A stretch of 64,000 bases of DNA from Dehalococcoidia bacterium (GCA_020850615.1 JADZEI010000067.1:1-64000), one strand, 5' to 3'; shown: positions 24,021-32,281, counted from the stretch's first letter. The notes: generated by a model not told the origin, from the letters alone. A program made the numbers and translations.

Positions 24021-25283
24021 CTAGGCGACCTTGCCGGCGGCCTCGACCGACTTCGCGGCGGCCTCGCCGAGCTCCTTCGCACGGACGACCGGCAGGCCCG
24101 AGTCCTCGAGCAGCTTCTCGCCCTCCGCGAGGTTCGTGCCGACGAGGCGCATCACGACGGGCACCTTGATGTCCATCTGCTTGTGCGCATCGATCACGCC
24201 CTGGGCGATGATGTCGACCCGGGCCATGCCGCCGAAGATGTTCACGAGGATCGCCTTCACGGACGGATCTTCGAGGATGACCTTGAGCGCGTTCACCACG
24301 CGCTGCGGGTCGTTCACGGTGCCGATGTCGAGGAAGTTCGCCGGCTGGCCGCCCGCGAGCTTGATCGTGTCCATCGTCGCCATCGCCAGGCCGGCGCCGT
24401 TGACGACGCAGCCGATGTTGCCTTCGAGCTTGATGAAGTTCGCGACGCCGAGGTCCTGCGCCATCACTTCGAGCGGGTCCTCTTCGTCCTTGTCCCGCAT
24501 CGCTTCGAGGTCCGCGTGGCGGAAGAGGGCGTTGTCGTCAATCGTCACCTTGGCATCGAGCGCGAGCACCGTGCCGTCGGTCGTGACGACGAGCGGGTTG
24601 ACCTCGACGAGGCTCGCGTCGGTCGCGAGGAACGTCTTGTAGAGTCCCTCGAGCAGCCTCGTGAACTGCGTGGCCTGGTCGCCGGCGAACCCGAGGCGCT
24701 GGGCCAGCATTCGGCCGACGTACGGCTCGAACCCGGCGGCCGCTTCGACCGGCAGGCGGACGATCGCGTCCGGGTTGTTGTGGGCGACGACCTCGATCTC
24801 CTGGCCGCCTTCTGTCGAGGCCATGATCAGCGGCGTGCCCTTCGCGCCATCGATGATGATCGCGACGTAGTACTCCTTCGCGACATCCGTCTGGGCGGCG
24901 ACGAGCACGTTCTTGACGAGCTTGCCTTCCGGCCCGGTCTGGATGCTGACGAGATGCTTGCCGAGGATGGCGGACGCCGCGGCTTCCGCTTCCGCGGCCG
25001 TATCGGCCAGGCGGACGCCACCGACGCGCTCACCCTTCACCTGGCCGGAGTTGTTCGCCGGGTCGGTGGTGAGCTTCTGGAACATCGCGGCCGTTTCGCC
25101 GGCAGCGACGAGGCGGCCCTTGCCGCGGCCGCCGGCGTGGATCTGGGCCTTCACGACGACGCGGCCGCCGAGCTCGTCGGCGATAGCGCGGGCTTCGGCG
25201 GGGGTGGCGGCGACGCGGCCACCGGGAACCGGGACGCCATGCTTGGCGAGCAGGTCCCGGGCCTGGAATTCATGCAGCTTCAA
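24021..25283 (-). CDS. sucC: Succinate-CoA ligase (ADP/GDP-forming) subunit beta
   Basis: The 420-residue product has an N-terminal ATP-grasp domain (KLHEFQARDLLAKHGVPVP, VVKAQIHAGGRGKGRL) and a C-terminal CoA-ligase domain (INPLV-like EVNPLVVT, NFLDIGTVNDPQRV, ILVNIFGGMARVDIIA). It couples succinyl-CoA to succinate and ATP or GTP in the TCA cycle. The start is TTG 25283 behind GGAGATCTCC. The alpha subunit gene sucD, normally adjacent, is absent: upstream is tgt, downstream a terminator hairpin. The alpha subunit must be elsewhere. Confidence 0.93.
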   Translation of the reverse strand: MKLHEFQARDLLAKHGVPVPGGRVAATPAEARAIADELGGRVVVKAQIHAGGRGKGRLVAAGETAAMFQKLTTDPANNSGQVKGERVGGVRLADTAAEAEAAASAILGKHLVSIQTGPEGKLVKNVLVAAQTDVAKEYYVAIIIDGAKGTPLIMASTEGGQEIEVVAHNNPDAIVRLPVEAAAGFEPYVGRMLAQRLGFAGDQATQFTRLLEGLYKTFLATDASLVEVNPLVVTTDGTVLALDAKVTIDDNALFRHADLEAMRDKDEEDPLEVMAQDLGVANFIKLEGNIGCVVNGAGLAMATMDTIKLAGGQPANFLDIGTVNDPQRVVNALKVILEDPSVKAILVNIFGGMARVDIIAQGVIDAHKQMDIKVPVVMRLVGTNLAEGEKLLEDSGLPVVRAKELGEAAAKSVEAAGKVA

Positions 25284-25347
25284 GTGGAGATCTCCGAATG
25301 GACGTGCGCCGGAAACTCTATCAGCGAACGGCCGTGCGGGCGAACGG

Positions 25348-26508
25348 CTAGCGCGTGCGCGCCACGTAGCGCGCCTTCTGCTCCTGGCGGACCCGCTCGT
25401 CGGTCGCGCGGTAGCCCGCCAGGTATTCGGCCGCGAAGTCGGCGAATGTGCCCGCGGCGATGGCCTCGCGCATGCGTTCGGCGAGCCGCACCAGGTAGCG
25501 GACGTTGTGGATCGTCGCGAGCCGGTAGCCGAGCAGCTCGTCGTTGCGGAACAGGTGGTGCAGGTAGGCGCCGCTGAAGCGCGCGCAGGCGAGGCAGTCG
25601 CAGGCCGGGTCGATCGCCGTCGCGAGCTCGCGGAAGCGCGCGTTCCGGATGTTCACGCGGCCGTGGTCTGTGAACAGCGAGCCGTTCCGCCCGAGCCGTG
25701 TCGGCAGCACGCAATCGAACATGTCGACGCCGCGGGCGACGCCGTTGACCAGGTCCTCCGGGCTGCCGACGCCCATCAGGTAGCGCGGCTTCGCGATCGG
25801 CAGCTCGGCCGTGACGACTTCGGTCATCGCCCACATCTCCGGCTTCGATTCGCCCACCGAGAGGCCGCCGATGCTGTAGCCGGGCGCGTCCAGCTCCGCG
25901 AGCGCGCGCGCGTGCCAGCGGCGCAGCTCCGCGTGCACGCCACCCTGGACGATCGCGAACACCGCGCGGCCGCCGGCGGCCGCGCGGCAGCGTTCGTACC
26001 AGCGCAGCGTGCGCTCCGCGGCCTCGCGGGCCTTGCGCTCGGGCGCGGTGCCTTCGACCACGTGGTCCAGGGGCATGGCGACGTCGACGCCGAGCGCCTG
26101 CTGGACCGCGATCGCGAGCTCGGGCGTGTAGTGGTGCTCCGAACCGTCGATGTGCGAGCGGAAGCGGACGCCGTCCTCCGTGACCTTGCGCAGGTTCGAG
26201 AGGCTGAAGACCTGGAACCCGCCGCTGTCCGAGAGGATGGGCGCGTGCCAGTCCATGAAGCGGTGGACGCCGCCGAGCTGCGCGATGAGCTCGTGGCCCG
26301 GGCGCAGGTAGAGGTGATAGGCGTTCACGAGGAGGATCTCGGCGCCGGTGGCGGCGACCTCCTCCGGGAGCAGCGTCTTCACGTTCGCCAGCGTGCCCAC
26401 GGGCATGAACACCGGGGTGCGCACCTCGCCGTGGGGCGTCGAAAGCACGCCCGTGCGCGGCGCCACCGGCCCGGCCTGCGCGGAGGTGAGCCGGAACGCG
26501 ATGCTCAC
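25348..26508 (-). CDS. tgt: tRNA-guanine transglycosylase
   Basis: The 386-residue TIM-barrel enzyme exchanges G34 of GUN-anticodon tRNAs in queuosine synthesis. It has DSGGFQVFSL with Asp94, the GGLSVGE loop, the VDMFDCVLPTR motif containing the nucleophilic Asp, and a C-terminal zinc site (CDCLAC...HHL). The usual bacterial DEC(V/T) segment reads LDHVV, so the substrate-pocket Cys (158 in Zymomonas numbering) is Val, as in eukaryotic queuine-using enzymes, while the GGLSVG valine is kept. GTG start overlaps the vapC stop by 4 bases. No other queuosine gene is near. Confidence 0.92.
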   Translation of the reverse strand: MSIAFRLTSAQAGPVAPRTGVLSTPHGEVRTPVFMPVGTLANVKTLLPEEVAATGAEILLVNAYHLYLRPGHELIAQLGGVHRFMDWHAPILSDSGGFQVFSLSNLRKVTEDGVRFRSHIDGSEHHYTPELAIAVQQALGVDVAMPLDHVVEGTAPERKAREAAERTLRWYERCRAAAGGRAVFAIVQGGVHAELRRWHARALAELDAPGYSIGGLSVGESKPEMWAMTEVVTAELPIAKPRYLMGVGSPEDLVNGVARGVDMFDCVLPTRLGRNGSLFTDHGRVNIRNARFRELATAIDPACDCLACARFSGAYLHHLFRNDELLGYRLATIHNVRYLVRLAERMREAIAAGTFADFAAEYLAGYRATDERVRQEQKARYVARTR

Positions 26509-26882
26509 AGCGTGTAGGGCACGCGGATGGTCGGGTCGGCGGGGTTGAAGTCGCGCGTGTTCCGGGTCACGAGCTCGACGCCCTCATGGAGGGCGGTCGC
26601 GTGGATGATCGAGTCGGCCACCTTCAGATGACGCTCGCGGCGAAGCGTGACCGCGCGTTCGGCGATAGCGGGCGTAACGTCGAGTACACGAAAGCGCGCC
26701 AGAAACCGACGGGCAGCTCGTTCTTCTTCGACCGATCGAACCCCTACAAGCACTTCAATCCACGTCACGATGCTCACGACGCGTCGATCGACCGCCTCAA
26801 ACTCAGGGTCTGCCTGTGGGACGCCACGAAGCCAATCGATAATGATGTTGCTGTCGAAGCATCGTTCCGTCACCGCTCCCAT
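26505..26882 (-). CDS. vapC: VapC-type PIN toxin
   Basis: The 125-residue PIN-domain RNase has Asp10 (CFDSNIIIDWL), Glu43 (VTWIEVLVG), Asp90 (KVADSIIHATAL) and Asp111 (TRNTRDFN) as the acidic site. Family members often cleave tRNA anticodon loops or rRNA. It begins inside the end of the last antitoxin gene (13-base overlap) and its stop shares GTGA with the tgt start. It is the only toxin serving an array of three antitoxin genes. Confidence 0.9.
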   Translation of the reverse strand: MGAVTERCFDSNIIIDWLRGVPQADPEFEAVDRRVVSIVTWIEVLVGVRSVEEERAARRFLARFRVLDVTPAIAERAVTLRRERHLKVADSIIHATALHEGVELVTRNTRDFNPADPTIRVPYTL

Positions 26883-27103
26883 TCCTCACGCAGCTCCCGT
26901 TCGTAGTCCAGCGCGTCAAAGTCCCTATCTTTCCAAATACCGAAAGCAGCGCGCTTCGCCGCTTGCCATTCGGCCTCCTCCCGCCTCGCGATCAGCATGT
27001 CGACAGCGATTCGAACTGCCTCAGCCCGAGAGATGCCCTCTGCCTCACAAAGCTCCCGCAAGGAGGCCAGCTGCTCGTCCGAGAGATCAATGATTGTCCT
27101 CAT
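26870..27103 (-). CDS. VapB-like RHH antitoxin, array member 3
   Basis: The 77-residue product has an N-terminal ribbon-helix-helix (MRTIIDLSDEQLASLRELC, GISRAEAVRIAVDMLI) and a C-terminal toxin-binding tail (AAFGIWKDRDFDALDYEREL...). It is the copy directly before vapC and overlaps it by 13 bases. Its start overlaps the stop of array member 2 (ATGA). Its tail is nearly identical to that of the first unit of member 1, a sign of recent duplication. Confidence 0.85.
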   Translation of the reverse strand: MRTIIDLSDEQLASLRELCEAEGISRAEAVRIAVDMLIARREEAEWQAAKRAAFGIWKDRDFDALDYERELREEWER

Positions 27104-27333
27104 CGTTCGAACTCCTCGCGCAGCGCGCGCTCGTATTCCAGCGCGTCGATGTTGCGGTCCCTCCAGAGACCGAAGATCTCGTCGAGCGAGTCGCGGCGCG
27201 GCGTCTCGAGGTCGCGGTGGCGTGCGTCGGCCAGTACCCGCCGGATCGCCTCGGCTCGCGAGATGCCGTCGCGCTTGCACAGCTCGGCGAGCCACCTCAG
27301 CTGCTCCTCCGGCAGGTCGACGATCGTCCTCAT
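27100..27333 (-). CDS. VapB-like RHH antitoxin, array member 2
   Basis: The 77-residue paralogue of member 3 has MRTIVDLPEEQLRWLAELC, GISRAEAIRRVLADA and the tail FGLWRDRNIDALEYERALR. It has diverged mainly in the middle (DLETPRRDSLDEI). It overlaps both neighbours by four bases (ATGA at each end), so it is surely co-translated. It has no toxin gene of its own; it could bind the shared VapC, an unlinked toxin, or operator DNA only. Confidence 0.83.
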   Translation of the reverse strand: MRTIVDLPEEQLRWLAELCKRDGISRAEAIRRVLADARHRDLETPRRDSLDEIFGLWRDRNIDALEYERALREEFER

Positions 27334-27893
27334 CGCTCCGCCTCGCCCCGAAGTTCGTCCTCCCAGGCGAGGGCGTCGCGCGGGTTGTCCTTCCAGATGC
27401 CGAAGGACCGCGCTGCGGAACGCTCCCAGTCGCCGGCGTTTCGCGCCGCGATGAACAGGTCCACGGCCTGGCGGATGGCTTCGGGGCGGGAGATGCCGTC
27501 GGATTCGCGAATCCGATCGAGCTCGGCGAGCTGCTCCTCCGTCAGGTCCCACTCCGCCCCGCCCCAGATCTCCGAGCGCAGCGCTTCCAGGTCGATCGGG
27601 TTGTCCCGGAGCATGCCGAAGCTCGCGCGCTTCAACTCCTCCCACTCGGCGTCGCGGTCACGCGGCTCCCACTCCTCGCGCAGCTCGCGCTCGTCGTCGA
27701 GCGCGTCGAAGTCCCGGTCTTTCCAGGTCCCGAAGGCCGCCGCCTTCGCTTCCGCCCAGTGCGCGCCCTGCCGTTCGCTGACGTACCCGTCGATCGCGCG
27801 CCGGATCGCATCCTCGTGCGAGACGCCGTCCGCTTCGCACACGGAGACCAGCGCCGCCGCCTGCATTTCGTCGAGATCCACGGTCATGCGCAT
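27330..27893 (-). CDS. Fused multi-unit VapB-like antitoxin, array member 1
   Basis: The 187-residue product holds two RHH units in one chain. Unit 1 is MRMTVDLDEMQAAALVSVC with tail AAAFGTWKDRDFDALDDER. A decayed extra tail follows (ASFGMLRDNPIDLEALRSE). Unit 2 is WDLTEEQLAELDRIRESDGI with tail RSFGIWKDNPRDALAWEDE. It therefore looks like in-frame fusion of tandem antitoxin genes. It is the promoter-proximal gene, with a TATGAT box 6 bases before ATG inside a palindrome, and it overlaps member 2 by 4 bases. Confidence 0.82.
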   Translation of the reverse strand: MRMTVDLDEMQAAALVSVCEADGVSHEDAIRRAIDGYVSERQGAHWAEAKAAAFGTWKDRDFDALDDERELREEWEPRDRDAEWEELKRASFGMLRDNPIDLEALRSEIWGGAEWDLTEEQLAELDRIRESDGISRPEAIRQAVDLFIAARNAGDWERSAARSFGIWKDNPRDALAWEDELRGEAER

Positions 27894-27895
27894 GG

Positions 27896-27917
27896 CGTCA
27901 TCATACCATGATGACGT
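27896..27917 (-). promoter_or_regulatory. Palindromic operator and -10-like box of the antitoxin array
   Basis: CGTCATCAT-ACC-ATGATGACG (27896-27916) is a perfect 9+9 inverted repeat ending 3 bases before the array start codon. On the minus strand it contains TATGAT (27900-27905), 6 bases before ATG, so transcription would begin at or next to the start codon. RHH antitoxins autorepress through such palindromes; the placement fits a repressor that blocks the promoter directly. No clear -35 box. Confidence 0.75.
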
Positions 27918-27933
27918 GGCCGCCCCGGCCCGC

Positions 27934-29604
27934 TTACCCCGCCGCCAGCGCCTCCGCGACCGCCCGCTGGACCAGCGTCTCGGGCACGTCGTCGTGAACC
28001 GCGGCCTGGCCGATGCCTTCGAGCAGCACCCAGCGCACGCTCCCCGCGCGCACCTTCTTGTCGCTGCGTGTCGCCGCGATGACCGCGTCGGAGTCGAGCC
28101 CGGGCGCGGATTCGGGCAGCCCGCAGGCGCGCAGCACGCGCTGCTGGCGCTCGTACTCCTCCGCGGAGAGCAGGCCCAGCTCGACCGACATCGCCCCGGC
28201 GACCCGCATGCCGACCGCGACCGCCTCGCCGTGCAGGTAGCTGCTGTACCCCGTCACCGCCTCGATCGCGTGGCCGATGGTGTGCCCGTAGTTCAGCAGC
28301 GTGCGCCGCCCGGCCTCGCGCTCGTCCTCCGAGACGACGGCCGCCTTGATGGCAACGCTCCGGCCGATGAGGGCTGCATCAATCATCGCCTCCGGCTTCC
28401 CGGCCACCGCCTCCAGGTCGGCGAAGAGCTGCGCATCGAGGATGAGGCCGTGCTTCACCACCTCGGCCCAGCCGTTCACGAGCTGCCGGCGCGGCAACGA
28501 TTCGAGCACTGCCGGGTCGATGACCACCGCCCGCGGCTGCGCGAACGCGCCGATCATGTTCTTGCCCATCGCGTGGTCCACGCCCGTCTTGCCCCCGACG
28601 GATGCGTCGACCATCGCCAGGAGCGACGTCGGCACGTGCACGAAGTCGACCCCGCGCAGGCACGTGGCCGCCGCGAACCCGGCGAGGTCGGTCACCACGC
28701 CGCCGCCGAGGGAGACGACGAAGTCGGAGCGCTCGACCCGGTGCGAGAGCAGCCAGTCGAAGACCGTGCCGACCGTGGCGAGGTTCTTGTGCTCCTCGCC
28801 GGCCGGGATGGCGTGCGCCTGCGTGGAGTAGCCCGCCTCGTGGAGCGCACCGAGCACCGCCTCGCCGAACAGCGGGCCGACCGCCGTGTCGGTGACCACG
28901 AAGGCGCGACCGCGGAGCCCCTGCTCGCGGCACACCGCGCCCAGCTCGGCCAGCACGCCGCGCTCGACGACGACCGGGTAGGTCGCGCCCGCCGCCTGCG
29001 TGCGCACCATCGCCGCCACGCCGTGCCCGGCGGTGGGACGCTCGGCCGCCTCGGCGCCGAAGCGGCGGCGCGAGCCGGTGTTGTGCTCGCGCTCTTCGTG
29101 CCACAGGCGGACGATCTCCGCGGCGGCCTGCTCGGGCGTCAGCGAATCAACGTCGACGGCGGCGTCGGCGAGCTCGTAGAAGGCCTTGCGGTCCGCGAGC
29201 AGCCGCTCCAGCCGCGTCCGCGGGTCGCCCGCGAGCAGGGGGCGCTCCTCCGTCTCCGGGTTGGCGGCGAGCCGGGCGGCTGCGCGCTCGGGCGACACGA
29301 CGAGCCACACGGTGAACCCGCGGCCGAGCGCTTCGCGGGTGCCCGCGTGCGTCGGTGCGCCGCCGCCCGTCGCGATGACGACGTTGTGGCGCGAAACCGC
29401 GTCTTCGACCGCGAGCCGCTCCCGCTCGCGGAAGGCGGCCTCGCCCTCGCCGGAGAAGATCTGCGGGATCGGCCGGCCGGCGGCCTCCTCGACGAGCTGG
29501 TCCGTATCGACGAACCCCCAGCCGAGGCGCGCCGCGACCAGCCTGCCGACGGTCGACTTGCCGCTGCCCGAGAGGCCGACGAGGAGGATGACGTCCTGGT
29601 CCAC
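27934..29604 (-). CDS. aroKB: Shikimate kinase / 3-dehydroquinate synthase fusion
   Basis: The 556-residue bifunctional protein has an N-terminal shikimate kinase (about 1-175: Walker A GLSGSGKST at 10-18, the DTDQLVEE, GGGAP and RPLL motifs) and a C-terminal 3-dehydroquinate synthase (about 195-556: SLGGGVVTDLAGFAA, PTSLLAMVDASVGGKTG, LNYGHTIGHAIE zinc and NAD sites). It catalyses two separate steps of chorismate synthesis. A similar fusion is known in Thermotoga. The start is GTG 29604, one base after the aroC stop. It sits in an aroE-x-aroC-aroKB run. Confidence 0.93.
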   Translation of the reverse strand: MDQDVILLVGLSGSGKSTVGRLVAARLGWGFVDTDQLVEEAAGRPIPQIFSGEGEAAFRERERLAVEDAVSRHNVVIATGGGAPTHAGTREALGRGFTVWLVVSPERAAARLAANPETEERPLLAGDPRTRLERLLADRKAFYELADAAVDVDSLTPEQAAAEIVRLWHEEREHNTGSRRRFGAEAAERPTAGHGVAAMVRTQAAGATYPVVVERGVLAELGAVCREQGLRGRAFVVTDTAVGPLFGEAVLGALHEAGYSTQAHAIPAGEEHKNLATVGTVFDWLLSHRVERSDFVVSLGGGVVTDLAGFAAATCLRGVDFVHVPTSLLAMVDASVGGKTGVDHAMGKNMIGAFAQPRAVVIDPAVLESLPRRQLVNGWAEVVKHGLILDAQLFADLEAVAGKPEAMIDAALIGRSVAIKAAVVSEDEREAGRRTLLNYGHTIGHAIEAVTGYSSYLHGEAVAVGMRVAGAMSVELGLLSAEEYERQQRVLRACGLPESAPGLDSDAVIAATRSDKKVRAGSVRWVLLEGIGQAAVHDDVPETLVQRAVAEALAAG

Positions 29605-29605
29605 G

Positions 29606-30781
29606 TCAGGCGCGGCGGTGGCGCGGGCCCAGCTCCGCGACGTAGCTATCGTGGTTGCGGCGGACCTCGGCGAGCGTGTCCCCGCCGAACTTCTCGAGCC
29701 AGGCATCGGCGAGCACGATCGCGATCATCGCCTCCGCGACGACGCCGGCCGCCGGTACGACGCAGACGTCGCTGCGCTCGTAGTGCGCCTCCACCTTCTC
29801 GCCGGTCTCCAGGTCCACCGATGGCAGCGGGTGGGCGAGCGTCGGGATCGGCTTCACGGCCGCGCGCACGACGATCTCTTCGCCCGTCGACATGCCGCCT
29901 TCGATGCCACCGTGGTTGTTCGTCGCGTGGGGCCACTGGCGGCCGCCCCACTCCGCGATCGGGAGGATGACGTCGTGCACCTGCGAGCCCGGCAGCAGCG
30001 TGCCTTCGAAGCCGGCGCCGAAGCCCACGCCCTTGAACGCGTTGATGCTGCAGATTGCCTGGGCGATGCGACCGTCGAGCTTCCGGTCCCACTGCACGTA
30101 GCTGCCCAGCCCGAGCGGGATGCCCGCGACGCGCACCTCGACCTCGCCGCCGAGCGTGTCGCCCTCCTGCTTGGCCGCGTTGATCGCGTCGATCATCGCC
30201 GCGCTGGTCGCGGGGCCGGCCGCGCGGACGGCGTCGGCTTCGATCGCGTCCCAGTCGGGCCCGCCGCTGACCGCGCCGCGCACCGTGCCGATGCTGAGCG
30301 AGTAGCTGTTGAACGTGACGCCGAACTCCCCGAGGAGCCGCTTGGCGACGCCGCCAACGGCCACGCGGGCAGCTGTCTCGCGCGCGCTCGCCCGTTCGAG
30401 CACGTTGCGGACATCGTCGAAGCCGTACTTCACGGCACCGGGCAGGTCCGCGTGGCCGGGGCGCACGCGCGTCACGCGCTCGATTTCGACGTCGACCGGC
30501 TCGACGGCCATCTTCTCGGTCCAGTTCACCCAGTCGCGGTTCTGGATCCAGAGCGCGAGCGGCGAACCGAGCGTCTTGCCGTGGCGGACGCCGGCGGTGA
30601 TCTCGGCGTGGTCCTGCTCGATCTTCATACGGCCGCCGCGGCCGTAGCCGCCCTGGCGCCGGGCCATGTCCTTCGCGATCGCCGCTTCGGAAAGCGGCAG
30701 GCCCGCGGGCAGGCCTTCGATGACGCAGGTCAGGCCCTTGCCATGGCTCTCGCCCGCGGTGAGGAAACGGAAGCTACCCAT
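29606..30781 (-). CDS. aroC: Chorismate synthase
   Basis: The 391-residue FMN-dependent enzyme converts EPSP to chorismate. Signatures are GESHGKGLTCVIEG at the N-terminus, RPGHADLPGAVKY, ERASARETAARVAVG and the C-terminal AAGVVAEAMIAIVLADA. The start is ATG 30781 (MGSFRFLTAGESHG), 8 bases inside the end of the upstream membrane-protein gene. Together with aroE and aroKB it supplies four of the seven shikimate-pathway activities. Confidence 0.95.
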   Translation of the reverse strand: MGSFRFLTAGESHGKGLTCVIEGLPAGLPLSEAAIAKDMARRQGGYGRGGRMKIEQDHAEITAGVRHGKTLGSPLALWIQNRDWVNWTEKMAVEPVDVEIERVTRVRPGHADLPGAVKYGFDDVRNVLERASARETAARVAVGGVAKRLLGEFGVTFNSYSLSIGTVRGAVSGGPDWDAIEADAVRAAGPATSAAMIDAINAAKQEGDTLGGEVEVRVAGIPLGLGSYVQWDRKLDGRIAQAICSINAFKGVGFGAGFEGTLLPGSQVHDVILPIAEWGGRQWPHATNNHGGIEGGMSTGEEIVVRAAVKPIPTLAHPLPSVDLETGEKVEAHYERSDVCVVPAAGVVAEAMIAIVLADAWLEKFGGDTLAEVRRNHDSYVAELGPRHRRA

Positions 30782-31448
30782 CGATGATGTCCGAATTGCG
30801 AATTTCAGCGCCCTCCGGGCGGACCGGCTGCTCCGGGAGCGTGCCCTCCACCGGGTCGAGCATGATCGGCACCGCCTGGCCGCCGGAGGATCGCTCGTAG
30901 CGCGTTTCGAAGCGCGCGAGCAGCTCCTCCGCATCGAACGACTCCCACGTCAGCGAATCGGCCGTGGCGCGGTCCATGGTCGTGGTCAGGATCGGCTGCT
31001 GCACTGGCGTCCCGTCGGCCCCGGTGAAGGTGGAGTAGATGTCGACGCGGACCCAGCCGAGCCGGAGGTTCGGTACATCGTACAGCATCATGTCCCCGAG
31101 CTTCGTCGCCAGCGCGATCGCCTCGTCGATCGCCGGGCTGACCTGCACGCGGCGGCCGGACTCCGTCCGGAACTCGCCCTCCGCCGCGGACGAGACGGTC
31201 GCGCCGTCGGAGGTGACGGCGACGAGCTGCATGCCCTGCACGCCGGCCCAGAGGTGCGCGGAGGTGCCACGCGGCGGCCGGGCGCGGCGCCAAGTCGCCA
31301 GCGCCTCTTCGATCAGCGCCGCCACGATGGCAACGTCGCCCGATTCGACCCGCCGCCGCCAGGCGCGGTGCTGGAACATCTCGGTGAAGATCGCCCAGCC
31401 GAAGCCGAGGAAGATCACCAGGACGATGATGCTGCCGACGACGATCAT
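30774..31448 (-). CDS. Membrane-anchored hypothetical protein within the aro operon
   Basis: The 224-residue product has a single N-terminal TM helix (about 2-22, IVVGSIIVLVIFLGFGWAIF), then a soluble alpha/beta domain with no recognised motif (WAGVQGMQLVAVTSDGATV, DVPNLRLGWVRVDIYSTF). It overlaps aroE (ATGA) and aroC (8 bases), so it is co-translated with chorismate enzymes. The link may be positional only. Confidence 0.7.
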   Translation of the reverse strand: MIVVGSIIVLVIFLGFGWAIFTEMFQHRAWRRRVESGDVAIVAALIEEALATWRRARPPRGTSAHLWAGVQGMQLVAVTSDGATVSSAAEGEFRTESGRRVQVSPAIDEAIALATKLGDMMLYDVPNLRLGWVRVDIYSTFTGADGTPVQQPILTTTMDRATADSLTWESFDAEELLARFETRYERSSGGQAVPIMLDPVEGTLPEQPVRPEGAEIRNSDIIDG

Positions 31449-32281
31449 CGCCGCTGCGCGTCCAGTGCCCGGCGGGCGGCTTCGAACATCACCTCCACCG
31501 GCGCGGGCACGCCCGTCCAGAGCTCGAACGCCAGCGCGCCCTGGTAGATGAGCATCGGCAGGCCGCCGAGCACGGGCAGCCCGGCCGCCTTCGCCGCGGC
31601 GAGGAACGCCGTGTTCTCCGGCTTGTAGACGATGTCCACGGCGAGCGCGCCCGGTGCCGCGGTCGCGAAGTCGCAGGGGCTCGCGGCCTCGGTGCCGGTG
31701 CCCTCCATGCCGACCGAGGTGCAGTTCACGATGCAGTCGAAGCCAGCGGGGTCGGTCGAACCGGTCGCGCGCACCGTTGCGCCGGTGGCCGCGACATCGC
31801 CGGCGAGCCGCGCGGCACGCTCCGGCGTGCGGTTCCAGATGGCGACCTCCGCGGCGCGCGCTTCGCCGAGGGCGAAGGCGATGCCGCGCGCGGCTCCCCC
31901 CGCGCCGAGCAGGAGTACGCGCCGGCCCGCGGGGTCGAACACCGCCTCGTTCTTCAGCGCTGCGACGAAGCCGGGCCCATCGGTGTTGAACCCGAAGAGC
32001 CGCCCCTCGCGGTTGACGATCGTGTTGACCGCGCCCACCCGCGCGCTCTGCCCGCCCAGCTCGTCCAGGAGCAGGAAGACCGCCTCCTTGTGCGGGATTG
32101 TCACGTTCGCGCCGAGCGATTCCGGCCAGCGCAGCGAGGCCACGCGCGTCGCGAGCACGTCCGCGGGCGTGTCCCAGCGCTCGTAGCGCACGTCGAGCCC
32201 GCAGTAGTCGAACGCGGCCTGCTGAAAGACGGGCGAGAGCGAGTGCGCCACGGGGTGGCCGATGATCCCGGCCGTCTTCAT
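31445..32281 (-). CDS. aroE: Shikimate dehydrogenase (NADP)
   Basis: The 278-residue product has the catalytic domain (GHPVAHSLSPVFQQAAFD, GANVTIPHKE with catalytic Lys, FNTDGPGF) and an NADP-binding Rossmann domain (LLLGAGGAARGIAFAL, NRTPERA). It reduces 3-dehydroshikimate. The basic residue after NRT supports NADPH use. It overlaps mltG and the downstream membrane gene by four bases each. Confidence 0.94.
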   Translation of the reverse strand: MKTAGIIGHPVAHSLSPVFQQAAFDYCGLDVRYERWDTPADVLATRVASLRWPESLGANVTIPHKEAVFLLLDELGGQSARVGAVNTIVNREGRLFGFNTDGPGFVAALKNEAVFDPAGRRVLLLGAGGAARGIAFALGEARAAEVAIWNRTPERAARLAGDVAATGATVRATGSTDPAGFDCIVNCTSVGMEGTGTEAASPCDFATAAPGALAVDIVYKPENTAFLAAAKAAGLPVLGGLPMLIYQGALAFELWTGVPAPVEVMFEAARRALDAQRR

